A stretch of DNA of 64,000 bases from Arbacia lixula (lineage: Eukaryota > Echinodermata > Echinoidea > Arbacioida > Arbaciidae): NCBI GenBank assembly GCA_963669155.1, contig OZ022595.1, positions 17,858,313-17,922,312 of the forward strand. Reading direction: 5' to 3'. Every line of letters begins with the position of its first letter. The first letter of the stretch is position 1. The notes beneath the pieces are model-generated. The model saw only the letters and a program-made list of their open reading frames with translations, was not told the origin of the DNA and did not search any database. Of the stretch, positions 38,201 to 44,823 are shown piece by piece. The translations under genes and the position numbers were made by a program.

Positions 38201-41200
38201 ATTCACCAAGCTGTTTTAAGCTACGCACAACTTTTATGTATGACTGGTGACCCTTTCTTGTGCTTAATCAGATACCCCCATTTGTTCCTGTCTTAACATA
38301 GTGGGAGTTAATTTCCAAAAATCTTTATCAAATTTGACAAATCATAAACTTTGTATTCAGAAACTTGTTAACAACAAGAACTTTAATTTATCAAGATCAG
38401 ATTTCAACTTAAGCTGATGGGAAATCAAAATCTGATTTAGCACAAGAAATGGTCACCAGTCCTGTGTAAAGTCATTCATAGCATAAGAACAACTTGATGA
38501 AACACCCCCCAGGTTCTTTGGACTTACTTGAGTGTATAGTGGTGCATGGTACACCCCTCCGGCTGCCACACTCCTGGTCCAAGATACGAGCCATTCCGTA
38601 ACAGACTGTCACATGTGTCATGTGCTATAGGGTAAACGTGACACAAAAGAAACACATTAGTACACTTCCTTGAACAAAAAATACAAGCTTTTTATGCAAG
38701 TTATATTCTGCATAGTTATTATGTAAATAGGACGATGGTACTTTGCCTGTATTATGATGGACCCATCTGCCTTAATTAGACAGATCATGTACCATACTTT
38801 TAGTGTTGTGTGTACGGTAGTGATATAATTTAATACTTTTCTGGACCCATTTCTTGGCTGGTAATAAATACTTATTTATTGTATCTATATAATACTTGCC
38901 TGTAACATTGAGCTTCCGATGTTATCAGTAAATACCCAAATATTTTGAATCAAAATCTGGACCCCTCTGCAATAAGGCAAAATTTATATTAATCTGACTG
39001 ACTTCTAAGTCAGAGTCTTTTATGGCATTTGACTCCTCCGGCGTCACTTGAAAGTGTGCGTTTTTTCAAATTTTCGTCAAAGTGAGACTTTATTGCGGCT
39101 AACAAATTTGAAATTCATTTTCATTTGATTATTGTACACACATCAGTGGGAACTTATTTTTCTAATTTAGTAACCCTTTAACAATCATATTTTTTTTTCA
39201 ACACACAACAGCATCATGATACTGATTAGACAGCAATAACCGTCTCATTCAGGGCATTCTTTAAAGACAGCTCGTCCCTTTTTCAGATCACCACAAAACC
39301 ATCGGAACATTGGCAAAACATACAGAGAAGTGTTAGCAAGCTGTATATTCATAATTTGAAACTGATACGTAGTGTAAAATTCAAATAATGTCCGTAAACA
39401 ATGTCTGATTAATAGTCTTTACCTCAGGCTCTTAGCAGTTTGTGTTGAAATATGTGCTTTATTGATTAATCTGTTTATTAAATCATAAAACGCATTATGA
39501 AAAAAATTGTTCTATAGAACAGAAGGAATCATTTTCAGAGTTTAGTAATTACACATAAAATTAGGATTTCACACAAAAGTATGCATAATAACCACATAAA
39601 TACTGTAACAAAGACTAATACTTGTTTCCTAGTACGAATAAAGGAGGTTTGAAATTTAACGGCTGAAATTTTTACAAATACAGAAAGTTTCAATATGCTA
39701 TATTCTTAGAAATGGTCTTGAATCACACTTTCTTCAATTTACGATCATGATAGACGATTTCAAATTTTAAGCTTGCAAAAGGGACGGGCAATCTTTAATC
39801 GTAATGACATTTTTGGACATAGCCCCTGAATAGAGACGGTATATCCACACCACACGTGCATTGGCGATCTTGTACACTGTACAAGTTCAATGCTTGAGTA
39901 GAAAGTTACCCAAATAGTGGAAAATCTATGGGAAAACGGATTTTGGAACTATCATAGCTACTTCGTTTAAAAATCTTTCAAGCTATGATGCAACAAATCT
40001 ACTTCAATCAAAATCAATTCTCGGACTAAAATTTCCCCGAAAAAAATCGAAAGGTGAAAATTAAAGACTTACTTTCCGCCGATCTCATGTTTATCGCATA
40101 CATTTTTAATCTGCTCGAGTCTGACATAAATTTGACCAATCTGATTGTTCAACAGGTTGTTGGCTATGAAAATTTAAATCATCAATCGGTTTGACGAAGA
40201 AAAAAAAAATAGCACACGAGCGGGGAAAATATGTGCGCATGCGTGAAATCACTTATGCATTAGCATTAGCGTTTTCATATTCAAAATGGCGACCCGCAGC
40301 GATCGCCATACAGTGTACAGGTGTAATGTTCAGTCTCTAGATAGGGCGAAGATCGAAGATTTTAGGTTCCGAGCAGCCTCCTCGGCCCGTTCACTCCTCG
40401 CTGCACTTGTACATAAAACAGGACATGTATGTAGTTCATCCTTATTGTTGCAAATAATTTATAGATAGTGCTTCGCTTCATGATTTTAAATAACGAAATT
40501 AAATTCTTACAGCATTTTAGCAAGAATACATCTTGAGGGCTCATTGTGTGCAAAGTTATGTGTAACCAACACACGCTTTTGCCACTGCTTTCGCTGACTC
40601 TATTGATGAAGCACCGTACGTATCTCAAACCCGGAAGTGAAGGAGCAACGAAGATTTAGAGCCACTTCAGCGAAGGATTTCAGAGCTTGGATTCCAAAAA
40701 CTACTTCAAATTGTGAGTTAACGATTATTTTTTCTCTTATTATCTAGCATATTAGATCTAGCTTGATGTAAGGAAGACAACCTGTGATTGATTTGATTTG
40801 ATTTTTGTTAATGAGTTCGTTGCACGTAATTGAAGTTTTGGGCCGTTTCGCCATACTTTGTACACACGGCCTATGGTCATGGAGTTTGTAGCTGGTGTAA
40901 TCGGGTAACTTTCTACTCAACGCGCATTGAACCATACGTTATGCTAAATCCCCACTGCGTGTTTGGTGTGGATATACCGTCTCTATTCGGGAGTTATGTC
41001 CAAAAATGGAATTTCGATTAAAGAACGCCCGAATGATAAGTAGCATTATCACCCAAAATTGTGCCTCCCAGCTTTTATTTCACAAGTTCATGCTTTAAAT
41101 TCATTTATATCGTACCTCTTCTTCTGAAAGTTATCATATATTTCAAACGAAGTTATATGCTGCCTTGTTTTATATGTCGCCAGGCCTTGCCCTTGGGCAA

Positions 41201-41489
41201 CATTATTAAATTCTTCAACACTATCTCTCTTCAACACTATCTCTCAGCTCAGCCTCACAGCCGAGCCATAAAACCAGAGCGGCTTTCCAAACCGTGTTCC
41301 TGCCGAAACTCTGGGGGAGATTTCATACTCACGGTACACATGATGACGGACGGTGTTCAAGAGAATGACCACGACTATTAAAACAAGAGAAAGGCGTTTT
41401 GCGTTCGTTTCGTTGAAAGAGTCCAATGGATGCCATTCTGTTGATTTTCCTTTATCATCTGAAACGGTAACTGTATGGTTTAGTGCCAT
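17311..41489 (-). CDS. CASD1: CASD1 homologue: sialate O-acetyltransferase, 21 coding exons, complete
   Basis: CASD1 is a Golgi multipass membrane enzyme that transfers acetyl from acetyl-CoA to sialic acid, giving 9-O-acetylated sialoglycans. The joined exons encode 807 residues (human protein about 797). The ATG at 41489 opens MALNHTVTV; a membrane segment follows at about residues 32-46. The lumenal SGNH-type domain has [12 protein letters not shown] with Ser102, and DGLHTS with Asp273/His276, the expected catalytic triad. From about residue 318 on come hydrophobic spans with family landmarks [60 protein letters not shown] and [20 protein letters not shown]. It ends TNFVR plus TGA at 17313-17311. 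Every exon junction is phase-consistent. Introns are full of repeats, and exons 9 and 15 have partial extra copies. Confidence 0.96.
17688..17802. repeat. Small fold-back element
   Basis: GGGCCCATATTCACGAGACC is mirrored by GTAAGGTCTCATGAATACGG, with TTTAGTAAC-type inner arms. It lies between CASD1 exons 20 and 21. Confidence 0.75.
17866..17958 (-). CDS. CASD1: CASD1 exon 20
   Basis: 31 codons beginning with GTG (Val, not a start): [20 protein letters not shown] then [11 protein letters not shown]. It matches human FAWFGKISLE. Confidence 0.96.
18263..18340 (-). CDS. CASD1: CASD1 exon 19
   Basis: 26 codons: [20 protein letters not shown] then YISFMP. The CTSKPECN block aligns with human CKNKAECNELHP. 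Confidence 0.93.
18590..18755. repeat. Fold-back element in CASD1 intron
   Basis: CAAATGATGAATGTTTTTTC and GTGCAATGGACA on the left mirror TGTCCATTGCAC and CATTCATTATTTG on the right, and the centre GAATGATCCATCC...GGATC is itself palindromic. Confidence 0.7.
18873..19196. mobile_element. Inverted-end element with GTGGCGGATTTAGGGG terminus
   Basis: The left end CAGTGGCGGATTTAGG plus a 22-base G run is mirrored by a C run and CAAATCCTGGATCTGTCCCTG on the right. Inner arms share AATGTGCC-like text. Ends beginning CAGTGGCGGAT are common to several DNA-transposon groups. No transposase is present. Confidence 0.65.
19347..19487 (-). CDS. CASD1: CASD1 exon 18
   Basis: 47 codons: [47 protein letters not shown]. 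Two membrane spans flank a short hydrophilic turn. Confidence 0.93.
20179..20283 (-). CDS. CASD1: CASD1 exon 17
   Basis: 35 codons: [20 protein letters not shown] then [15 protein letters not shown], matching human VYEWWFRWRLDRY. Confidence 0.97.
20505..20912. repeat. Fold-back element in CASD1 intron
   Basis: AAAGGGCCTATTCTCACTG on the left is complementary to CAGTAAGATAGGCCTTTTA on the right. Inside, GTTGCAGCGACTCATGAGAC mirrors GTCTCCGGGAGACATTGCTGC loosely. Confidence 0.6.
21754..21833 (-). CDS. CASD1: CASD1 exon 16
   Basis: 80 bases: [20 protein letters not shown] then LLSISR, a membrane span aligned with human FGLLLKLGFLLLFICFLA. Confidence 0.9.
22405..22733. mobile_element. Family C fold-back MITE, copy 1
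   Basis: GGTATTTCACCAAGCTGTTT and inverted AGCAGCTTGGTGAAACACCC form the ends; inner arms CTTCTTGTGCTAAAT and TTCAGCACAAGAAAGGGTCACC also pair. Copies lie at 38195-38511 and 56475-56664, and a half copy at 30458-30500. Confidence 0.8.
22981..23332. repeat. CT microsatellite tract with a central TA block
   Basis: About 350 bases of (CT)n/(CCCTCT)n are interrupted by (AT)10 at 23081-23102 and an internal repeat of CCCATTCTCTATCATGCTTT. Long Ser/Leu or Arg/Glu open frames on both strands are artefacts of the repeat. Confidence 0.95.
23325..23457 (-). pseudogene. Partial tandem duplicate of CASD1 exon 15
   Basis: Positions 23341-23457 match 23511-23627 base for base, and the flanking 16 bases differ at only two sites. 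The copy holds the 3' two-thirds of the exon, the GTAAGG donor and some intron, but lacks the first 55 exon bases and any acceptor. CT-repeat tracts border both copies. Perfect identity implies a very recent duplication or an assembly error. Confidence 0.88.
23526..23682 (-). CDS. CASD1: CASD1 exon 15
   Basis: 157 bases: [52 protein letters not shown]. It matches human VMDRPYQFYYFVPLVTVWF. Its last 101 bases, plus donor, recur 170 bases away. Confidence 0.97.
23789..23977. repeat. Family E single arm
   Basis: It matches the right arm of the fold-back element at 13632-14108 (AATCAACAATTAGGAAGATT to AGACTTTTCAACTCT) with scattered differences. No partner arm is nearby. Confidence 0.8.
24320..24439 (-). 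CDS. CASD1: CASD1 exon 14
   Basis: 40 codons: [20 protein letters not shown] then [20 protein letters not shown], matching human MHIRVLVAAYLFQTGYGHFS. Confidence 0.97.
24782..25075. mobile_element. Family G fold-back element
   Basis: Arms TTAGCAATCTTCTTGCCAAT and TCAGAAGATTGCTACCAATT flank inner pairs AGAAGCTTGCTGAAAGTT and AACTTTCAGCAAGCTTCT and a centre palindrome CCTCAAAATGTTCGG. A related element is at 59039-59582. Confidence 0.82.
25105..25320 (+). repeat. Dispersed repeat family F, partial copy
   Basis: It shares CACTGACAGGAGCAATACC, TGTGAATGTTAACTAC and CCTGCCGAGTTTCATGACTT with the other copies. It abuts CASD1 exon 13. Confidence 0.65.
25342..25431 (-). CDS. CASD1: CASD1 exon 13
   Basis: 30 codons: [20 protein letters not shown] then [24 protein letters not shown] is identical to the human protein. 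Confidence 0.98.
25730..25838 (-). CDS. CASD1: CASD1 exon 12
   Basis: 109 bases: [20 protein letters not shown] then [16 protein letters not shown]. It is a membrane span aligned with human FFIPIIYILVLGVFY. Confidence 0.94.
26644..26862 (-). CDS. CASD1: CASD1 exon 11
   Basis: 219 bases: [19 protein letters not shown], a poorly conserved hydrophilic loop, then [17 protein letters not shown], matching human KLGLIMAYFYMCDRA. The longest open frame here is a different one and is spurious; the phase of the neighbouring exons selects this frame. Confidence 0.92.
27393..27517 (-). CDS. CASD1: CASD1 exon 10
   Basis: 125 bases: [20 protein letters not shown] then [20 protein letters not shown]. It matches human NKILKPVDGSCCQPRPPV and enters the first polytopic-domain membrane span. 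Confidence 0.96.
27670..27829. mobile_element. Family B fold-back MITE, copy 2
   Basis: GGGCCCTGTTGCATAAAACT at the left end is the reverse complement, with one mismatch, of GTTTTATGCAACGGGGCCC at the right. Inner CATTGATGGTAAC and GTTACCATTAATGG pair. Confidence 0.9.
28086..28150 (-). pseudogene. Decayed partial copy of CASD1 exon 9
   Basis: The text around TGGAGAAGTATGCAGCTCAT mirrors the exon text TTGAGAAGTATGCAGCCCAT, roughly three-quarters identical over 60 bases. Read on the minus strand it gives [10 protein letters not shown] then a stop, against [13 protein letters not shown] in the real exon, with a one-base insertion and a destroyed donor. It cannot substitute for exon 9. The Pro-rich open frame crossing it on the plus strand is not coding. 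Confidence 0.8.
28235..28343 (-). CDS. CASD1: CASD1 exon 9, catalytic Asp/His block
   Basis: 109 bases encoding [19 protein letters not shown] then [21 protein letters not shown] supplies Asp273 and His276. A decayed copy lies about 150 bases downstream in the transcript direction (28086-28150). Confidence 0.95.
28916..29006 (-). CDS. CASD1: CASD1 exon 8
   Basis: 91 bases: [20 protein letters not shown] and [10 protein letters not shown], close to human PVYEDLLSENRKMITNEKID. Donor ATTCT|GTAAGT. Confidence 0.96.
29055..29160 (-). repeat. Dispersed repeat family F, short inverted copy
   Basis: It shares GGTGTCCCATTTGCAAAAGT and CATGAAACTCGACATAAGTC with the family's minus orientation. It lies next to CASD1 exon 8. 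Confidence 0.6.
29888..29959 (-). CDS. CASD1: CASD1 exon 7
   Basis: 72 bases: [20 protein letters not shown] and MLQ, matching human IAPLLEKLAKTSDVYWVLQ. Acceptor CTCCAG, donor CAAG|GTAAGT. Confidence 0.95.
30334..30430 (-). CDS. CASD1: CASD1 exon 6
   Basis: 97 bases: [20 protein letters not shown] and [12 protein letters not shown]. It aligns with human KPHVIVAGAATWSIKI. Donor CAAA|GTAAGT, phase 1. Confidence 0.95.
31289..31351 (-). CDS. CASD1: CASD1 exon 5
   Basis: 21 codons, [20 protein letters not shown] plus L, phase 0 at both ends. It aligns with human DFLWHPEVNGSM. Confidence 0.92.
31986..32320 (-). mobile_element. Non-LTR retrotransposon 3' fragment (reverse-transcriptase C-terminus)
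   Basis: On the minus strand, from about 32240, it reads [13 protein letters not shown], then [20 protein letters not shown] and [18 protein letters not shown]. This GHxxRHPE ... GRPRxTxxDxLxxDTGL pattern is familiar from the extreme C-terminus of LINE polyproteins in marine invertebrates. A stop (TGA) interrupts the frame upstream, so it is dead. The frame ends next to TTGATTGATTGATTG, a short tandem 3' tail like those of several LINE clades. Confidence 0.75.
32809..33043. mobile_element. Family A fold-back MITE, copy 2
   Basis: ACTACAGCTCAAAGGAATTG and inverted AATTTCTTTGAGCTGTAGTG form its ends, with TTTTGTCCAGTTCAGCATG arms. It is the head of the tandem segmental repeat at 32809-34585. 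Confidence 0.92.
33653..33888. mobile_element. Family A fold-back MITE, copy 3
   Basis: Same ends and arms as copy 2, with point differences. It is part of unit 2 of the segmental repeat. Confidence 0.92.
34459..34585. mobile_element. Family A MITE, truncated copy
   Basis: Only the left arm is present (CACTACAGCTCAAAGAAATT to AGCATGAAACACGATG). The right arm is missing, so it cannot fold fully. CASD1 exon 4 follows within 75 bases. Confidence 0.85.
34658..34702 (-). CDS. CASD1: CASD1 exon 4 (45-base microexon-like)
   Basis: 15 codons, [15 protein letters not shown], phase 0 on both sides, so skipping would keep the frame. It sits where human CASD1 has a variable acidic loop. Confidence 0.8.
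35046..35479. repeat. Imperfect inverted-end repeat
   Basis: The left AAAGGGATAGTCTACCCTGA and AATAAAAGCAGAAAC resemble the inverted right end TTTGCTTTTATT and GAGTGGACTTTTCCTTT. Related single-ended text occurs at 25491-25690 and 61031-61060. Confidence 0.6.
35712..35905. repeat. Duplicated segment, copy 1
   Basis: It is nearly identical to 37479-37658 (AAGGGGAACTAA, ATAATAAAAGCAGGG, CACTAGCAATGTAGGTTTGC). It runs straight into a family A MITE at 35882. Confidence 0.85.
35882..36119. mobile_element. Family A fold-back MITE, copy 4
   Basis: ACCACAGCTCAAAAGAATTG and inverted AATTCCTTTGAGCTGTCGTG form the ends, with full complementary arms. Confidence 0.9.
36664..36809 (+). repeat. Two-unit tandem repeat, 80-base period
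   Basis: TAACCC...GCACTGACA...CAATTTCTTGGCTATAGA occurs at 36664-36730 and again at 36744-36809 with about ten differences. Confidence 0.75.
37012..37104. repeat. Family D fold-back repeat, short copy
   Basis: CCCACAATGCACGACACGGC is mirrored by CTCGACTGCATTGTGGGA. It ends about 90 bases from CASD1 exon 3. Confidence 0.65.
37195..37315 (-). CDS. CASD1: CASD1 exon 3, catalytic GDS block
   Basis: 121 bases, residues 85-125: [20 protein letters not shown] and AFVKSFTL. It carries nucleophile Ser102. Donor is TTT|GTAAGT. Confidence 0.97.
37479..37658. repeat. Duplicated segment, copy 2, ending in a MITE stub
   Basis: Second copy of 35712-35905. It ends abruptly 22 bases into the family A terminus (CAACAGCTCAAAGGAATTG, then unrelated TGAAAAAAAAC), so the duplication broke inside the MITE. 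Confidence 0.85.
38195..38511. mobile_element. Family C fold-back MITE, copy 2
   Basis: TATTCACCAAGCTGTTTTAA and inverted ACAACTTGATGAAACACCCC form the ends. The body is shared with 22405-22733 (TTTGTTCCTGT, CATAAACTTTGTATTCAGA). Confidence 0.85.
38528..38624 (-). CDS. CASD1: CASD1 exon 2
   Basis: 97 bases, residues 53-84: [20 protein letters not shown] and [11 protein letters not shown]. It matches human CEYLLSSGRFLGEKVWQPHS. The acceptor is CTATAG and the donor CTCAA|GTAAGT. Confidence 0.95.
40073..40127 (-). CDS. Candidate alternative first exon of CASD1 (1b)
   Basis: An ATG at 40127 opens 18 codons plus one base ([18 protein letters not shown]) before a strong GGAAA|GTAAGT donor. The exit phase is 1, the same as exon 1, so it would splice in frame to exon 2. 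The product would lack the N-terminal membrane anchor. An NRF1-like motif lies about 110 bases upstream. There is no homology support, and a chance donor is quite possible. Confidence 0.25.
40233..40244. promoter_or_regulatory. NRF1-type palindromic motif
   Basis: TGCGCATGCGTG matches the NRF1 consensus YGCGCATGCGCR at 11 of 12 positions. Such sites usually mark promoters. It lies between the candidate exon 1b (minus) and an ATG at 40286 (plus) in a good AAAATGGCG context. Confidence 0.4.
41333..41489 (-). CDS. CASD1: CASD1 exon 1
   Basis: 157 bases, start ATG at 41489-41487, donor TACC|GTGAGT. It encodes a hydrophilic N-terminus, then [16 protein letters not shown], the signal-anchor span that human CASD1 also has here. 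Confidence 0.88.
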
Positions 41490-42939
41490 GTTTCTCCAGA
41501 ACAAAAAAAGTAGTAAGTGGCAAGTTCCTCGTTCGTGCCGCTTTCCCCACTGCGCTGCACACACAGCCTAGCGCTAGCCGCCGGTACTAGCCTAGCCTTG
41601 ATCGACCTCGGCCTAGCTCGCTGGTACTTTTTTTGTCGTAATAATTTAGCCAATTAGTTTGCCTCCCTCAACGGTGCGATGGTGATAGCAGCACGAGATC
41701 AGTGGCCCGATGTCACACGCCTGTAATTTTTCCCCCATAGAATGAAAAATACATTCAAATAAAAAGGCTATGTTACCAATAGCTTATCCTCTTCTCTTTG
41801 CTTCGTAAAAATTTGAAGGGCAGATCTCCAGCATTCGTTTTAGTTAATAACCTGAAACTGAGGCTCCCAATCAATTAATTTACTCACAATTTCATACGCT
41901 TATAAGTTGATTTCATAAAGTACCCCAAAATTTAATCAGAGAACAATTATGTTTTTATATATAATGGACATTTTTTCCACAAATGCTCAACTAATTTGAT
42001 ATAAATATTCTATCAATGAGGATCGATGTAATCTTTGGTACGTTTTCATGGAATCCCCAGATTAGCATTTAAATATGTATATAAAAAAACATTGAACAAG
42101 GCGAAAATATGAGAAACCATTTAATGGGAAATTTGGTGGACTGTTCGAAAATTGTATTCAAAGTACATTTTGACCTGCTTGGTTTCGAGATAAAGCGGTG
42201 TGAATAATGATGAAAAACACAGCAGGACTACCTTGCAGGAAAAGAAGAATAAGAAGAAAAAGAAAATTCATGAATAAAGTTGTACGTTCAATGTTTAAGC
42301 CTTATAATCATGCAGGTGTCCTTTATAAGATATCTAAAAGTTGCAATGATGCAAGCGATGGAAAACATTGAAAAATCTTAAAATCTTACAGAGCACTATT
42401 CCTCATTGACACCTATGTCAATAAAGAGATGTATGGATGTTCTCCCTTTAAGGTAAGTTCATTTGTAGCAATTTGGTGACGCTTTATTTCCGCCAAAAGT
42501 CTACGCATTCAAATCCATCTTGATTTCACTAACACTCGATCTGTTGAACGTGTTGACATTTTTAGTTATTTTGTTATTAACCAACGATATTAGGTAACTA
42601 TATCACCAGCATCCATCTTTGAATTATAGCTCTGTGCCATATGACAAATGGATAAATGTAGTGTCTATATCTCTGGATAATTTATGATATGCCCCCTTGC
42701 AAGAAAGTGCCCATTATTGAGCAATACAATTATAATCCAATTCAAAATGCTCATCTATTCCCCCTTTGAGATTAATTTCCAACGACAGTCTTCTATGCAA
42801 CTCAAATAATTATGAGTGCGTGATGCGCTCATTGTCATCATTTTTTGTCTTTAATCCTTAGAAGGTGGTGAATAGTATTACATTTTATGGCAAGTGTGGC
42901 TCCGTGTGAGTGAGAATAGTCATGTTGTAATTTCGGGAA

Positions 42940-43045
42940 GCACTCGTTATTCCGAAGGTCCGTATTCCGAAGGTTCGAGTACTCTGAGGGCTGGTTATTC
43001 CGAAGGTTCACTGTTAATTCCGAAGGTTCGTTATTCCGAACTTGT
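42940..43045 (+). repeat. ATTCCGAAGG motif array
   Basis: TTATTCCGAAGGTTC-like words occur five times in about 100 bases with irregular spacing. TTCCGAA is self-complementary, so the array can fold. Confidence 0.8.
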
Positions 43046-43424
43046 GTGTAGCGCGAAATTTAATGTGTTATCACAATCATTTAAAATTAACTAGTGCGTG
43101 TACCATTATCTTTGCTCACCAGGGTGATCAGATTTAGAAATGTAAATTTCTTGGTTGGTTGGTTATTTGATGACATTCTTCAATGTATTTTGTTCAAAAG
43201 TCTGAAATATGGGACGCCGGGAAAAAGGAGCAAAATTCGGGACGTGTGGTCACCCTGTTGCTCAGAGTATCCTATGGATATTGCATTTCTTGTGGGTAGC
43301 ATGTAAAATAGTAATATTGTAGAGTACATGTATTTGTATAAGAATAATATTCTGTACATCATTCAGTGAGTGTGCATGTTGAACGAGTGTGCCCAAGTAT
43401 GCGTATGCATAATGTATGTGTGTA

Positions 43425-43429
<5 letters not shown>

Positions 43430-43467
<38 letters not shown>

Positions 43468-43490
43468 TGTGCGTAGGTGTGTGAGTAAAG
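43430..43490. repeat. TG microsatellite
   Basis: (TG)n with a few interruptions; the His/Thr-rich frames read across it on the minus strand are artefacts. Confidence 0.9.
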
Positions 43491-43503
43491 AAACACACAT
43501 CTT

Positions 43504-43569
43504 ACCGATGACATGCTCCAGCTAGGCTTGCCCAACATGACAACAAATGGATTCAAAATGCATCTATAG
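43504..43569 (-). other. Unassigned exon-like segment
   Basis: On the minus strand a CTCCTATAG acceptor precedes a short segment and a TCATCG|GTAAGA donor. One frame reads CILNPFVVMLGKPSWSMSS without a stop. It lies between the caspase stop and CASD1 exon 1, both minus-strand genes, so it could be an upstream CASD1 exon, an exon of an unrecognised gene, or chance. Confidence 0.25.
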
Positions 43570-43919
43570 GAGGAGAAATGCGTCATGGGCAGGCAGCAGG
43601 AGATAATAAGCACAAAAATACAACATTATGTAAGCATACATGTAGTTTAGTTTTATTATTGCCTTGCATACAAAACATGTATGCTATATGCACAACTCTA
43701 ATTTAGCTTTCTGATATAAAGACAGCTACAGTTGTTTTTCAATATTGATACATTCAAAAATATGCACGGATATAAATTTATACAGTTTTTGTTTGATATA
43801 CATGTAACTGTATGATAAAGAATTCAGTTCAGTCCATTTGACAGACATATACATTTCATAAAAACACCACATAAGCATGAACAGATAGTAATTGACAATA
43901 TATGAGAAGATGATGCTGA

Positions 43920-43927
43920 TCATCATT

Positions 43928-43967
<40 letters not shown>

Positions 43968-43977
43968 CTTTAATCAT
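43920..43977. repeat. ATC microsatellite
   Basis: About 15 tandem ATC triplets. It produces a spurious poly-Met frame on the minus strand. Confidence 0.95.
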
Positions 43978-44741
43978 CAACGTAATCAACGTTATAACTA
44001 TAATTATAATCATCATACACATCAAATCCAAGGTTGGCCTTTGAACTTTTTCAGCTAAACCTACACACTTCCATGAAAACTAGAGAAAGTAAGGGACTTT
44101 AGGTCTATATGTACTGTGGTAGTACAGTCTTCGACATAATGTGCAAGACTGTACCATAAGGCACACAACTCACAGGCAACAATTCCATCAGGTTGGGGCA
44201 ATATTTTTTTGGCACACCAAAACTAAGAAAATATATATCACATCAAGCACAACAACATTTGCCAATATTGACTGCAGCATGGTCAACTATTTTGAGTATG
44301 TTGGACATAAGCATCACATTGGGTAAAAATCAAAGAAATTGATTCTCAGCATCATTTCATGTAAATGTGATATCCATGTAACGGAGGTAAATAAACAAAT
44401 TTGTATTACCTCAAATATTTTATAGATTACCAAGTGAAATAGGCATGACATTGGCAAGGGATGGTTATTACATTTATATTCATGGCATAAAAAATCTTCC
44501 ACAAATGGACTCTTCTTTAGCGTGGAATGTACTATCTTGTACCCCCATTACATGGACATTGTCATATTTTTTGCCCCAACATCTTGAAATGTCCCTTATC
44601 GGCCATCCTGTCCACTGTGATTACGGTAAATAGAAAAATGAAGATGGAACATGTATTCAAGTGTGCATACTAGCATGCCTTTTCATGAAGCTGCCCTAAG
44701 AGGGCCTCTGTACATACACGACGTTGAAATAAGATAAGTGC

Positions 44742-44823
44742 ATCACACACACACACACGCACAAACACACACACACATACACACACATACACACACACAC
44801 ACACACACACAAACACACACACC
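44742..44823. repeat. CA microsatellite
   Basis: About 80 bases of (CA)n with scattered substitutions. Confidence 0.95.

Noticed and set aside
41061..41381. 106-codon plus-strand frame at the CASD1 5' end
   Set aside because: It overlaps CASD1 exon 1 in antisense and has no homology; the minus frame has the expected membrane anchor.
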